Below are positions 1 to 9,555 of a DNA stretch of 64,000 nucleotides, piece by piece. The notes below the pieces were generated by a model. The model had not been told where the DNA came from. It saw only the letters and a list, made by a program, of their open reading frames with translations, and did no database searches. Numbering within the stretch: position 1 is the stretch's first letter; every line of letters starts with the position of its first letter. The DNA is taken from positions 8,628,894-8,692,893 of the forward strand of contig NC_056002.1 in NCBI RefSeq assembly GCF_018446385.1. The letters run 5' to 3'. Position numbers and translations under genes: made by a program. This DNA comes from Zingiber officinale (lineage: Eukaryota; Streptophyta; Magnoliopsida; Zingiberales; Zingiberaceae).

Positions 1-1294
1 GATTTAAATGCATATTTAAAGATTTTTGTAAAGAATCTCTTAATCCATGTGCTAAACGTATTTCTAGAACTACACTTATTCGTACAATTAAAAAATTAGT
101 AAAACAAGGAAAAAAAGAATTTAATTGATGAATTTAGTAAACTAGATAATAAAGTTTCTTTATGTTCTGATATTTGGAGTGATTATTGGCAAACACATTT
201 GTATATGGGTGTGACTTGCCATTGGATCGATAACTCTTGGAACCTCCAAAAAAGATTGTTAGCTTATAGAGTTTTTGATGAATCACATAATACTCATAAC
301 ATCGCATAATTATTATGTTTAATTTTAGAAGAATATGATTTAACTAATAAATATTTTCAATATCATTAGATAATGCTAGTTCCAATACCGCTTGTATAGA
401 TGATCTAAAATTTATTTGTCAACCTATTATTGGCGGTTTATTTTTTCATATTCTCTGTATATGTCATATTTTAAATTTATGTGTTCAAGATGGATTAAAA
501 ATTTTATAAAGTTATATTAAACCAATTAGAATTACAATTTCTTATTTATGGTCTCATCAATCTATAATGAAACAATATGGTAGGTTTTGTAAAACTAATA
601 GAATGAGACCTAAAAAATTTCCATGTGATGTACAAACGTGTTGGAATTCAACATACCAATTATTACAAGATTCATTTGAATATAAAGAATTATTATGTTC
701 ATTTTTTGCACAAAATACTAATACTAATATATATATTTATTTTCACAACAATGGAATATTTGTAGTAGTATTTGTAAAATTTTAAAAGTATTTAATGATG
801 CAACCGAACAACTTTTCATATTTATTATCCCACTGCTCAATTAGTTTTAGAAAATTTTTCTAATATAGTATTAGTTTTAAATGAACATATTAATAATGAA
901 TCTTTATCTCCTTGCATCTTAGCTATGAAAATTAAATGGGAAAAATATTTTTATTTTATTCCTGAAATTTATTTAATTGCATTTGCTTTAAATCCTAGAT
1001 TTAAATTAGAAGTTTTAACAGAAATATTAACTTTATATTATGACGCTTTAATTCCAATTAAAGATTCTTCTTATTCTGATACAGTTAATATTATATATAA
1101 TGTTAGAATTTATTTATATGATATTTATAGTCAATATTATGCAAAATATGGAACAAAAATTAATATTTCTGAAATACAACAAACTAATTTAAAATTTATA
1201 AAAGCACAACTTTTATTAAAAGAACGAACAAAACATCCATAAGAATCCTTAAGTTCCACATAGGAACTTGTGAATCATTTTACGACTTCTTTTG
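1..1294 (+). pseudogene. hAT transposase remnant, N-terminal and core part
   Basis: A degenerate plant hAT (RICESLEEPER/ZBED-like) transposase. Readable pieces include LCSDIWSDYWQTHLYMGVTCHW near 160-230, which matches the conserved 'TSDMWTS...YMAVTAHFID' block of this family, and the piece at 925-1242 (start MKIKWEKYFYFIPE), which matches the 'KKYWG...AVVLDPRFKL' region preceding the dimerisation domain. The frame changes repeatedly and there are many in-frame stops, so no product is expected. Codons are very AT-rich. The left end lies outside the window. The gene continues at 5911 after the LTR element inserted at 1300-5905. hAT proteins cut and paste their own DNA in the nucleus; here only the fossil is seen. 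Confidence 0.8.
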
Positions 1295-1299
1295 ATTTT

Positions 1300-2207
1300 T
1301 GTTCCTGTCTGGAAGCTGAGAAAACGAACCTGCCGGTGTGACGTGTCTGGAAGGTTGACCGCATCCCCATGACCCGGTTGATGATCTGTCCGCTGCGTTG
1401 ACCAAGTCGTCTGAAGTCCTCCTCCGGTCAATTGTACCTGTATCCAGCGACCGGGTTCCCCCGGTCTCTGGTACCTCGGTGCTCGAGGCGAATCCCACAG
1501 ATGCATAAATATCCGGATAATAATAGAATATTGAAATAAATGCAAAGAAGGTACGAGAACGTACCCTGGCCCAGGGGGGCGCCCTCGGATGGATGAGTGA
1601 GCTGGTCGTGAAACTGACCGAGTCGTCGTGACCCGGAAGGGTGGATGCCTCTGAACCGACCGAAGAGGAGCTGGGTCCGGAGGTGACAACGCGGAGCCGA
1701 ATGTGGCATGAATCTGAAAGGTGACACACAATCGGAATACAACGGCGACACGACCGGCGTACGACATCGGCTCGCAGGCCGGAATGTGACAACGGCGCGT
1801 AGGCCGGAACACTAGGCAAAGTCGGCACCAGGACTGCCGGTAAGTGCCGGAGGAGGGCTGCTCTACGTGTAGAGGCTGCCTACGAGGGAGGCGCTGTGCG
1901 CGCGGAGGCTGCCGGCGAGGGAGCTGCTGTGCGCGCTGAGGCTGCCGGCGAAGGAGGAGAGGAGGAGAAGAAGGGAGCGCCGGCGGCTTCGTCGGCGCCG
2001 GCGGAGAGCTGGAGAAGGAGAGAGAGTCTCCTTGATGGCTGGCGGCGGCAAAAATCACGAACAGAACCCTCTTCCCCTCTCCCTGGCGGCGCCCCTCTTC
2101 CAAAACGCGAGGCCTCTTCTCCCCTAAAGAAACCTAAACATCCAATTACCCAAATGCCCTTTTTTCCTCCCCTTAATTCCTCCCATGCCACATTCATATC
2201 CGGAACA
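1300..2207 (-). repeat. 3' LTR of the 1300-5905 element
   Basis: 908-bp LTR with the same TGTTCC...GGAACA ends. It carries about three copies of the 33-bp unit (around 1870-1950) against about five in the other LTR. Confidence 0.9.
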
Positions 2208-2929
2208 CAAGCCTCCCCTTCAAGTCTAGTCGAAGGAGGCGTGAGTCCGACTGACTGGACAGGTCTATCGCCCAGGGCTGAACCGCTCATGATATCAAAA
2301 TCAAATCGCTGAACCCAAAGTATACTGTCTCCAGCGACCAGTCGCTATAATAATGGTGTCGCATGAGATAGTACTCGTGCCGAGCGGATCAAATCTGTAA
2401 CCGGACCAATGCCTAGTACGCAGCCACGAAGATACCGACCGGACGATCGAAGTGATGCCGATCGGGTGGATAGACGCTGAGCGGAAGATGCTGAGCGAAC
2501 GACAACACGCTGAGTGCTCGATATGTAAACTGACAGCCGACCGAGCGACACGTGGGACGCTGAGTAGACCGGCACGAGGCCGGGCGTACGACCTAGATCA
2601 AGCGGTGTGGCCGAACGGATGATCGAAAAGATGTCGATCGAGTGAGTAGACGGCGAGCGGACAACGCCGAACGGGCGACAGAGAAAATGACGATCAGCCG
2701 ATCATGAAATGCTGGCCTGACGTGCTGAATGAGCAGCATCGAGAATGGTCAACGAGCGAACATAAAATGCTGGTCCGGCAGTCGAGTAGCGAGGAGTTGG
2801 CAATGCTGAACGAGTGATCGGAATGATGCCGATCGGATGGATAGATGCCGGACGAATGCTGTCGTGCGAACGATCGTAGTGCTGCCGATCGGATGTATAG
2901 ATGCCGGATGGATGATGCCATGCGTGGTG

Positions 2930-3225
2930 ACGTCGATCGGTCAGATAGATGCCGGGCGGACGATGCCGCGCGTGCGACTGCGATGACGTCGATCAGTCAG
3001 ATAGATGCCGGGCGGACGATGCCGCGCGTGCGACCGCGGTGAAGTCGATCGGTCAAATAGATGCCGGGCGGACGATGCCGCGCGTGCGACCGCGGTGACG
3101 TCGATCAGTCAGATAGATGCCGGGCGGACGATGCCGCGCGTGCGACCGCGGTGACGTCGATCAGTCAGATAGATGCCGGGCGGACGATGCCGCGCGTGCG
3201 ACCGCGGTGACGTCGATCAGTCAGA
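2930..3225. repeat. 56-bp tandem repeat array
   Basis: About five copies of a 56-bp unit containing GATAGATGCCGGGCGGACGA and CGCGCGTGCGACCGCGGTGA. It lies inside the LTR element interior. More diverged, related GATCGG/GATGCC motifs extend left to about 2390. Confidence 0.85.
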
Positions 3226-3384
3226 TGCCAAGCGGACGACTGCTCGACCCCGAACGGGGGAGATAGATGATCATGAATCTGGTCCGTGACCAGTGAAGGC
3301 CGCTCAACCCCGAACGGGGGATATAGACATATGATGTGCTGGTCCGCTGAACTGGTCCGAAACCGGTGATGATCGCTTGAATAT

Positions 3385-3815
3385 AATCCTCCCGGCCGAT
3401 CGGCTCGGGGGTCTTCGCCATCGAGCCCCTGGCTCGTATATAATCCTCCCGGCCGAACGGCTCGGGGGCCTTCGTCTTCGAGCTTGTGGCTCGGATATAA
3501 ACCTCCCGGCCGAACGGCTCGGGGGCCTTCGTCTTCGAGCCTGTGGCTCGGATATAAACCTCCCGGCCGAACGGCTCGGGGGCCTTCGTCTTCGAGCCTG
3601 TGGCTCGGATATAAACCTCCCGGCCGAACGGCTCGGGGGCCTTCGTCTTCGAGCCCCTGGCTCGGATATAAACCTCCCGGCCGAACGGCTCGGGGGCCTT
3701 CGTCTTCGAGCCTGTGGCTCGGATATAAACCTCCCGGCCGAACGGCTCGGGGGCCTTCGTCTTCGAGCCTGTGGCTCGGATATAAACCTCCCGTCCGAAC
3801 GGCTCGGGGGCCTTC
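3385..3815. repeat. 57-bp tandem repeat array (first block)
   Basis: Seven to eight copies of a 57-bp unit (CCTCCCGGCCGAACGGCTCG, then GGGGCCTTCGTCTTCGAGCC). Because 57 is divisible by three, the array yields open frames with a 19-residue period, which are not genes. Confidence 0.9.
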
Positions 3816-3884
3816 AGTGATAACTCGACCCCGAACAGGGGAGAGAATATATGATATGCTGGTCCGTGCAGAGGTCTTCAGCCC

Positions 3885-4070
3885 GGGAGGTTTATAGTCG
3901 CCGGCCCGACTGCGTCCCGACTCTTGGTCGGTCGCCCGGGAGGTTTATAGTCGCCGGCCCGACTGCGTCCCGACTCTTGGTCGGTCGCCCGGGAGGTTTA
4001 TAGTCGCCGGCCCGACTGCGTCCCGACTCTTGGTCGGTCGCCCGGGAGGTTTATAGTCGCCGGCCCGACT
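3885..4070. repeat. 53-bp tandem repeat array
   Basis: About 3.5 copies of a 53-bp unit beginning CCCGGGAGGTTTATAGTCGC. Its first 15 bases are the reverse complement of a piece of the neighbouring 57-bp unit, so the two arrays are partly inverted relative to each other. Confidence 0.85.
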
Positions 4071-4239
4071 CTCGATTTTTAACGACGGTGCTCGTCGGTC
4101 TCCTAGTGAGACTACACACCCGGCCGAACGGCTCGGGCCTTCGTCGTCGAGCGCTTGGCTCGGAAAACCATATACCCGGCCGACCGGCTCGGGCCTTCAC
4201 ATCGAGCGCTTGGCTCGTATATAATCCTCCCCGAAGTAG

Positions 4240-4437
4240 TCTCGGCTAAAATGTACCTGGCCGAGCGGCTCAGGCCTTCGCTCCCTGAGGTAGAGTACTC
4301 AGCTATAATGTACCTGGCCGAGCGGCTCAGGCCTTCGCTCCCTGAGGTAGTACTCAGCTATAATGTACCTGGCCGAGCGGCTCAGGCCTTCGCTCCCTGA
4401 GGAAGTACTCAGCTAAAATGTACCTGGCCGAGCGGCC
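4240..4437. repeat. 55-bp tandem repeat array
   Basis: About four copies of a 55-58-bp unit (AATGTACCTGGCCGAGCGGC, then CTTCGCTCCCTGAGG). It is distantly related to the 57-bp unit through the shared GGCCGA-CGGCTC-GGCCTTCG core. Confidence 0.8.
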
Positions 4438-4439
4438 CA

Positions 4440-4792
4440 GGCCTTCGGGTTCGAGCCCCTGGCTCGGATATAAACCTCCCGGCTAATCGGCTCGGGGGCC
4501 TTCGGCTTCGAGCCTGTAGCTTGGATATAAACCTCCCGGCCGAACGGCTCGGGGGCCTTCGTTTTCGAGCCCGTGGCTCGGATATAAACCTCCCGGCCGA
4601 ACGGCTCGGGGGCCTTCGTCTTCGAGCCCGTGGCTCGGATATAAACCTCCCGGCCGAACGGCTCGGGGGCCTTCGTCTTCGAGCCCGTGGCTCGGATATA
4701 AACCTCCCGGCCGATCGGCTCGGGGGCCTTCGTCTTCGAGCCTGTGGCTCGGATATAAACCTCCCGGCCGAACGGCTCGGGGGCCTTGGCTC
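4440..4792. repeat. 57-bp tandem repeat array (second block)
   Basis: About six copies of the same 57-bp unit as at 3385-3815, next to the primer-site side of the element. Confidence 0.85.
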
Positions 4793-4910
4793 GAAGAAAT
4801 AATACAGATCATATAACTAACCGAGAACAGATAACAGAAAAACTGACCGTGGTCATGAGGATGGCAGAACTATCCGGCGTCGTTCATCTTCACGTTCCAG
4901 ATCAGGCGCG

Positions 4911-4928
4911 TTCCCACAGACGGCGCCA
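4911..4928 (-). other. Primer binding site of the 1300-5905 element
   Basis: Read on the minus strand, TGGCGCCGTCTGTGGGAA follows the 5' LTR after a 3-base gap. It fixes the element's orientation. Confidence 0.75.
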
Positions 4929-4931
4929 ATT

Positions 4932-5905
4932 TGTTCCTGTCTGGAAGCTGAGAAAACGAACCTGCCGGTGTGACGTGTCTGGAAGGTTGACCGCATCCCC
5001 ATGACCCGGTTGATGATCTGTCCGCTGCGTTGACCAAGTCGTCTGAAGTCCTCCTCCGGTCAACTGTACCTGTATCCAGCGACCGGGTTCCCCCGGTCTC
5101 TGGTACCTCGGTGCTCGAGGCGAATCCCACAGATGCATAAATATCCGGATAATAATAGAATATTGAAATAAATGCAAAGAAGGTACGAGAACGTACCCTG
5201 GCCCAGGGGGGCGCCCTCGGATGGATGAGTGAGCTGGTCGTGAAACTGACCGAGTCGTCGTGACCCGGAAGGGTGGATGCCTCTGAACCGACCGAAGAGG
5301 AGCTGGGTCCGGAGGTGACAACGCGGAGCCGAATGTGGCATGAATCTGAAAGGTGACACACAATCGGAATACAACGGCGACACGACCGGCGTACGACATC
5401 GGCTCGCAGGCCGGAATGTGACAACGGCGCGTAGGCCGGAACACTAGGCAAAGTCGGCACCAGGACTGCCGGTAAGTGCCGGAGGAGGGCTGCTCTGCGT
5501 GTAGAGGCTGCCGGCGAGGGAGCTGCTGTGCGCGCGGAGGCTGCCGGCGAGGGAGCTGCTGTGCGCGCGGAGGCTGCCGGCGAGGGAGCTGCTGTGCGCG
5601 CGGAGGCTGCCGGCGAGGGAGCTGCTGTGCGCGCGGAGGCTGCCGGCGAGGGAGGAGAGGAGGAGAAGAAGGGAGCGCCGGCGGCTTCGTCGGCGCCGGC
5701 GGAGAGCTGGATAAGGAGAGAGAGTCTCCTTGATGGCTGGCAGCGGCAAAAATCACGAACAGAACCCTCTTCCCCTCTCCCTGGCGGCGCCCCTCTTCCA
5801 AAACGCGAGGCCTCCTCTCCCCTAAAGAAACCTAAACATCCAATTACCCAAATGCCCTTTTTTCCTCCCCTTAATTCCTCCCATGCCACATTCATATCCG
5901 GAACA
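4932..5905 (-). repeat. 5' LTR of the 1300-5905 element
   Basis: 974-bp LTR, nearly identical to 1300-2207. It contains about five copies of a 33-bp GC-rich minisatellite (around 5505-5655, core GGCTGCCGGCGAGGGAGCTG). The other LTR has fewer copies, and this explains the 66-bp length difference. Long open frames here are a by-product of GC-rich sequence and the 33-bp period. Confidence 0.9.
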
Positions 5906-5910
5906 ATTTT

Positions 5911-6568
5911 AATGAAGCAGATAGCGAAAATTTTGATATCTTAAAATGGTGGTCATAGAAGGCTCAAAGCTTTCCCGTTCTCTCCGTGATCGCCAAAGAA
6001 ATTTTAGTTTGTCTAGTGTCAACTGTTGTTGTGAAGCAGACGTTCAATGCTGGCGGTAACATATTAGATGAACAATGATTAACTTTGTCTCCCGACTCAT
6101 TGGAAGCCCAAGTATTATTGGACGATTGGACCAGAGCGGAGAAAAGAATCCAAGAAATGCAACTTTCAGATGATGAAGTTGAAGATTTTGATATTGAAGG
6201 AACAAATAGGACAGAAACAGGAAATGGAAGTGAGTGACAATGTAAAAGAATAAAAATATAAAAGAATTACGTGGACTTTGATTCCCTTAAGGGGATACGT
6301 AGACAACTTAAATAAGTGCAAACCCTTTTTTCCAATAAATTTTAATGTATAATTTGTAATTTGTAATTTATAATTTTTAATTTTTAATTTTTTTAACATA
6401 ATAATCTTGAACCGTGACGAATCGTGAATCGAACCGTGAACTAATGGTTCCGAACTGTGAATCGTAACCGTTTTAGACGGTTAAGGTTAAGGGTCGACCA
6501 ACTTGAAACTGTCGAACCGACGATTCTGAACCGTTGAATCGTCGGTTCCGAACCATAGTCAGGTCTAG
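5911..6568 (+). pseudogene. hAT transposase remnant, dimerisation domain and element end
   Basis: This continues the gene cut at 1294. The sequence reads NFDILKWW, then VIAKEILVCLVSTV, then LDDWTRAEKR up to a stop near 6237. This is the C-terminal hAT dimerisation domain (usual form 'DILxWWK...P.LS.IARDIL..P.STVASE..FS'). A few in-frame stops are present. After the coding part come short imperfect repeats GAACCGT / GAATCGT / CGGTTCCGAACC (6405-6560), typical subterminal hAT motifs, and the element appears to end near CAGGTCTAG (about 6568). Confidence 0.8.
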
Positions 6569-7326
6569 CCTTTACCGATCGAGCAGTTCATTCCCGATCA
6601 ATCATTGCAAGAGTGCTCCGCTCGACCCTCTTTAACGAGTCTATTAATTTTCTGACATTGAACTCCTTGACTTTAACCTCCACATAAATTATAATTCCAG
6701 TCCTTTGATTCACACATTAACCTCCTATTATCACAGCATCACTAATATTTATCTTATTTTTAAAACCTGTGTTGGATGGAGATGTAGGAGAGAAGGAGAT
6801 GACGAGACGACGCATGACATGCAGCGCCGGCACAACATAAACGCATGATGCAATACGAAGCGGTACACTTGTTCATTACTGATCTCTTTCATGGTACGTG
6901 TGGGAGCTGGTTCTTTGTAAAGAGAGTAAAATAAGAGAGGCTTTCAGGGTCACTGGCTAGCTTGGTTAGACTAATTCACCCGATGTGGCATAAAGAGAGA
7001 GCATATCAATGTTTGATAAAGAGAGGAATTAACCACCGAAGAAGCATATCGTAGGTGACTTGTTCCATGAGCATTCCAGGGTTTAAAGAGTCCATGCATC
7101 ATCAACCCTGTCGTCCCTTTTCCGTTTCCCTAGATGTCACAAATACCTCCCCTGTCACGCACTCTTCCTTCCCAATCCCCACCGCAATCGCCATGTGAAT
7201 CCCTCGCTAAAGCCTGCTTCTGTTCGCTGGAAAGCCTCGACGACGGTGCAATTTCACCACCAAATTAATCCTCATTTTTAATCTTCCCCACTCATGCATT
7301 ATAAAGGTGCAGGTTAGTGGACTCGA
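6569..7326. other. Intergenic, upstream region of the DUF247 gene
   Basis: There are no gene or clear repeats. Base composition is mixed. A TTATAAA at about 7299-7305 lies too close to the first ATG (7327) to be a confident TATA box for that start. Confidence 0.4.
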
Positions 7327-8758
7327 ATGGGAGGGAGGGACGGGAGCATGGCGAATTGGGTGGTGGAGATCGACAAGGAACTCGGGAACATCGACCGGGC
7401 ACGCGAGATCGATCAATGGAACAAGCGGTCTATCTACAGGGTACCGGCCTGCATCAAGGTGCTGAACCCTAAGGCGTACCAGCCGCAGGTCGTGTCGTTC
7501 GGGCCGTACCACCACGGCGAAGTGGACGTGGCGCCCATGGAGGAGCACAAGCGGCGGGCGCTGCTGCACTTCCTGAAGCGGTCGAAGCGTCCGCTGAAGG
7601 AGTTCGCGGACGCGATGGAGGCGGTGGCGGGGCAGCTGCGGGAGGCGTACGAGGGGGTTGGGGACAAGTGGCGGGACGAGGAGAAGTTCCTGAGTCTGAT
7701 GGTCACCGACGCGTGCTTCATGCTGGAGATCATGCGGGCGGCGACGGCGAGCGGCGGCGGGGGGTCGAGCGACGACGACTACGCGGTGAACGACCCGGTG
7801 TTCAGCAGCCACGGAATGCTGTACCACGTGCCGTACATAAAGCGGGACATGCTGATGCTGGAGAATCAGGTGCCGCTGCTGGCGTTGGACGTGCTGCTCA
7901 CCATCGAGAGTGGCAAGCCGGCGAAGGTACGCAGCAGCGGTAGGAGAAAATTATCACTTTACTCCCAAAATTTATAAGTTTTACTCCTAAAGTTAAAATT
8001 TTAAATATATAATTGATCAGCATGAGCACGTGAACAAGCTGGTGTTGAAGTTCTTGGGACCGCCGAACGCGCGGGCCTTGACGTTGGCCGGGCTGGGCCT
8101 CCACCCCCTCGACGTATTCCGCCGCAGCCTGCTGCATTTGGGAGGGACATCGATGCGGTCGAGCGCCGGCCCCCCCGACGAGGGGTCGAGCGAGGTGATC
8201 CGGTCGGCGGTGGAGCTGTACGAGGCCGGGATCCGTTTCCAGCCGAGCAAGAGCAACAGCCTGCAGGACATCCGGTTCCACCGCGGCGTGCTGAGCCTAC
8301 CGGTGATCGTGGTGGACGACTCCACCGAGTACATGTTCCTGAACCTGATGGCGTTCGAGCGGCTGCACGTGGCGGCGGGCAACGAGGTGACGGCCTACGT
8401 CTTCTTCATGGACAACATCATCGACTCGGCCAAGGACGTGAGCCTGCTACACTCGAAGGGCATCATCCAGAACGCGGTGGGCAGCGACAAGGCCGTGGCG
8501 AAGCTCTTCAACAGCCTGTCCAAGGACGTGGTGCTGGACCCGGAGAGCAGCCTCGACGAGGTGCACCGCCGGGTGAACAAGTACTGCCGGAAGAGCATCA
8601 ACATGTGGCGGGCCAACCTCATCCACACCTACTTCCGTAGCCCCTGGGCGTTCCTCTCCCTCGCTGCCGCCATCTTCCTCCTCGTCCTCACCGTTCTGCA
8701 GACTGTCTACACCATCGTCCCCTACTACCACACCGACGCCGCCCCCTCTCCTCAGTGA
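7327..8758 (+). CDS. DUF247 (UPF0481) family membrane protein
   Basis: Two exons, 7327-7926 and 8021-8758, joined in phase 0 across a 94-bp GT-AG intron; 445 residues. The N-terminal part has the family blocks IYRVPACIKVLNPKAYQPQV and VSFGPYHHG (about residues 38-65), then DACFMLEIMR. The middle has LENQVPLLALDVLL, and exon 2 has IRFHRGVLSLPVIVVDDSTE, NLMAFER and the late YCRKSINMWRANL. A C-terminal hydrophobic segment (WAFLSLAAAIFLLVLTVLQT) is the usual single membrane anchor. Length is normal for the family. DUF247 proteins are plant-specific and abundant; members are linked to self-incompatibility in grasses, but most have no known function. The coding part is very GC-rich, unlike its surroundings. 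A second ATG seven codons downstream (MANWVVEID) is an alternative start. Confidence 0.92.
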
Positions 8759-9555
8759 CTTAAGAGAATTAGATCCTGAGACTTTGGCCTGTGTGTTTGG
8801 TTGTGTTTTTGTTTTTCTGATTCGTTTTGCATTTTTCTTTCTTTTCTTTAATTAATTTGAACGTGTGAGATTTTTTTTTTTTTGGGTGTGAGCGTGCTCG
8901 TATTTGCAAGGAATTCGGGTTCTTCGGGTTGAACAATGAATAAAAAAAACAGAGGTCAGTTAAAAATTAATTTAATCAGAGTATTTCCATTGATCCAGTT
9001 TTAAGAACAATACAATAGTGATTGCTCAAAAGAGACCAGCAGACAAACAAGAAAAATGGATGAGGCCAGAAATGAGAATGATCGCGATTCCCGTATCTAT
9101 GTCAAAGTGTAAACAAACATAAAGCATGTGCCGAAAATAAGCAAGCACAAAGGTTAATCTTAGAAATTCTATTTGGCAAAAAGAAACATGTTAGACAACA
9201 CTATCAGGCTAGCAAAAAAAAAAGGAGACAGATAATTAGATTCCATCCATATCAATTTTTCTGTCAATATATATCTTTAAAATTTATGATAATTCATCTA
9301 CTTTATTAAATTTAAATAATCATTTTCCAATACATACTTTATAATTTACCATATCTTTATTTATTTATTTATTAATATTTCTCCCTCCTTTATAATTTTT
9401 TATTATTATCTATGTTAATGATTTTGCACCAACTATTTCAATATCTATATTCCTCCAACGGCCATATTTTTTAGTATAAAATCATATTAATATCATGAAT
9501 ACCTATTCATATAATCAATCTCATACAACTATAATTTTCTCAAAAGTTTCCAATA
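8759..9555. other. 3' flank of the DUF247 gene and AT-rich intergenic DNA
   Basis: T-rich 3' flank with a homopolymer T run near 8872-8884, followed by AT-rich DNA (9240-9480) without clear repeats or reading frames. The left end of the Harbinger element probably lies here, but its terminal repeat is not visible. Confidence 0.4.

Larger units (their letters stand above)
1300..5905 (-). mobile_element. Non-autonomous LTR retrotransposon (Gypsy-like), whole at its ends
   Basis: Two direct LTRs (1300-2207 and 4932-5905) begin TGTTCC and end GGAACA and are flanked by the 5-bp duplication ATTTT (1295-1299 and 5906-5910). On the minus strand the 5' LTR is followed by a primer site TGGCGCCGTCTGTGGGAA (4911-4928), a type common in plant Gypsy elements, and the 3' LTR is preceded by a purine tract (2208-2222). 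The 2.7-kb interior has no gag or pol and is almost entirely GC-rich tandem repeats, so the element must have used proteins of a partner. The LTRs differ by only a few bases apart from repeat-copy number, so it is young. It sits inside the hAT gene. Confidence 0.9.

Noticed and set aside
1249-2312. Several overlapping open frames of 60-280 codons on both strands
   Set aside because: They lie in an LTR, recur in its second copy at 4870-5944, and reflect GC-rich sequence and a 33-bp repeat. No domain is visible.
3377-3897. Open frames with a 19-residue period (SDINLPAERLGGLRLRACG) resembling a repeat protein
   Set aside because: Produced by a 57-bp tandem DNA repeat in a non-coding LTR element; the opposite strand and another frame are open too.
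2930-4792. Regular repeats of 53-57 bp that could recall a CRISPR array
   Set aside because: Units are contiguous with no unique spacers, and this is a plant nuclear genome.
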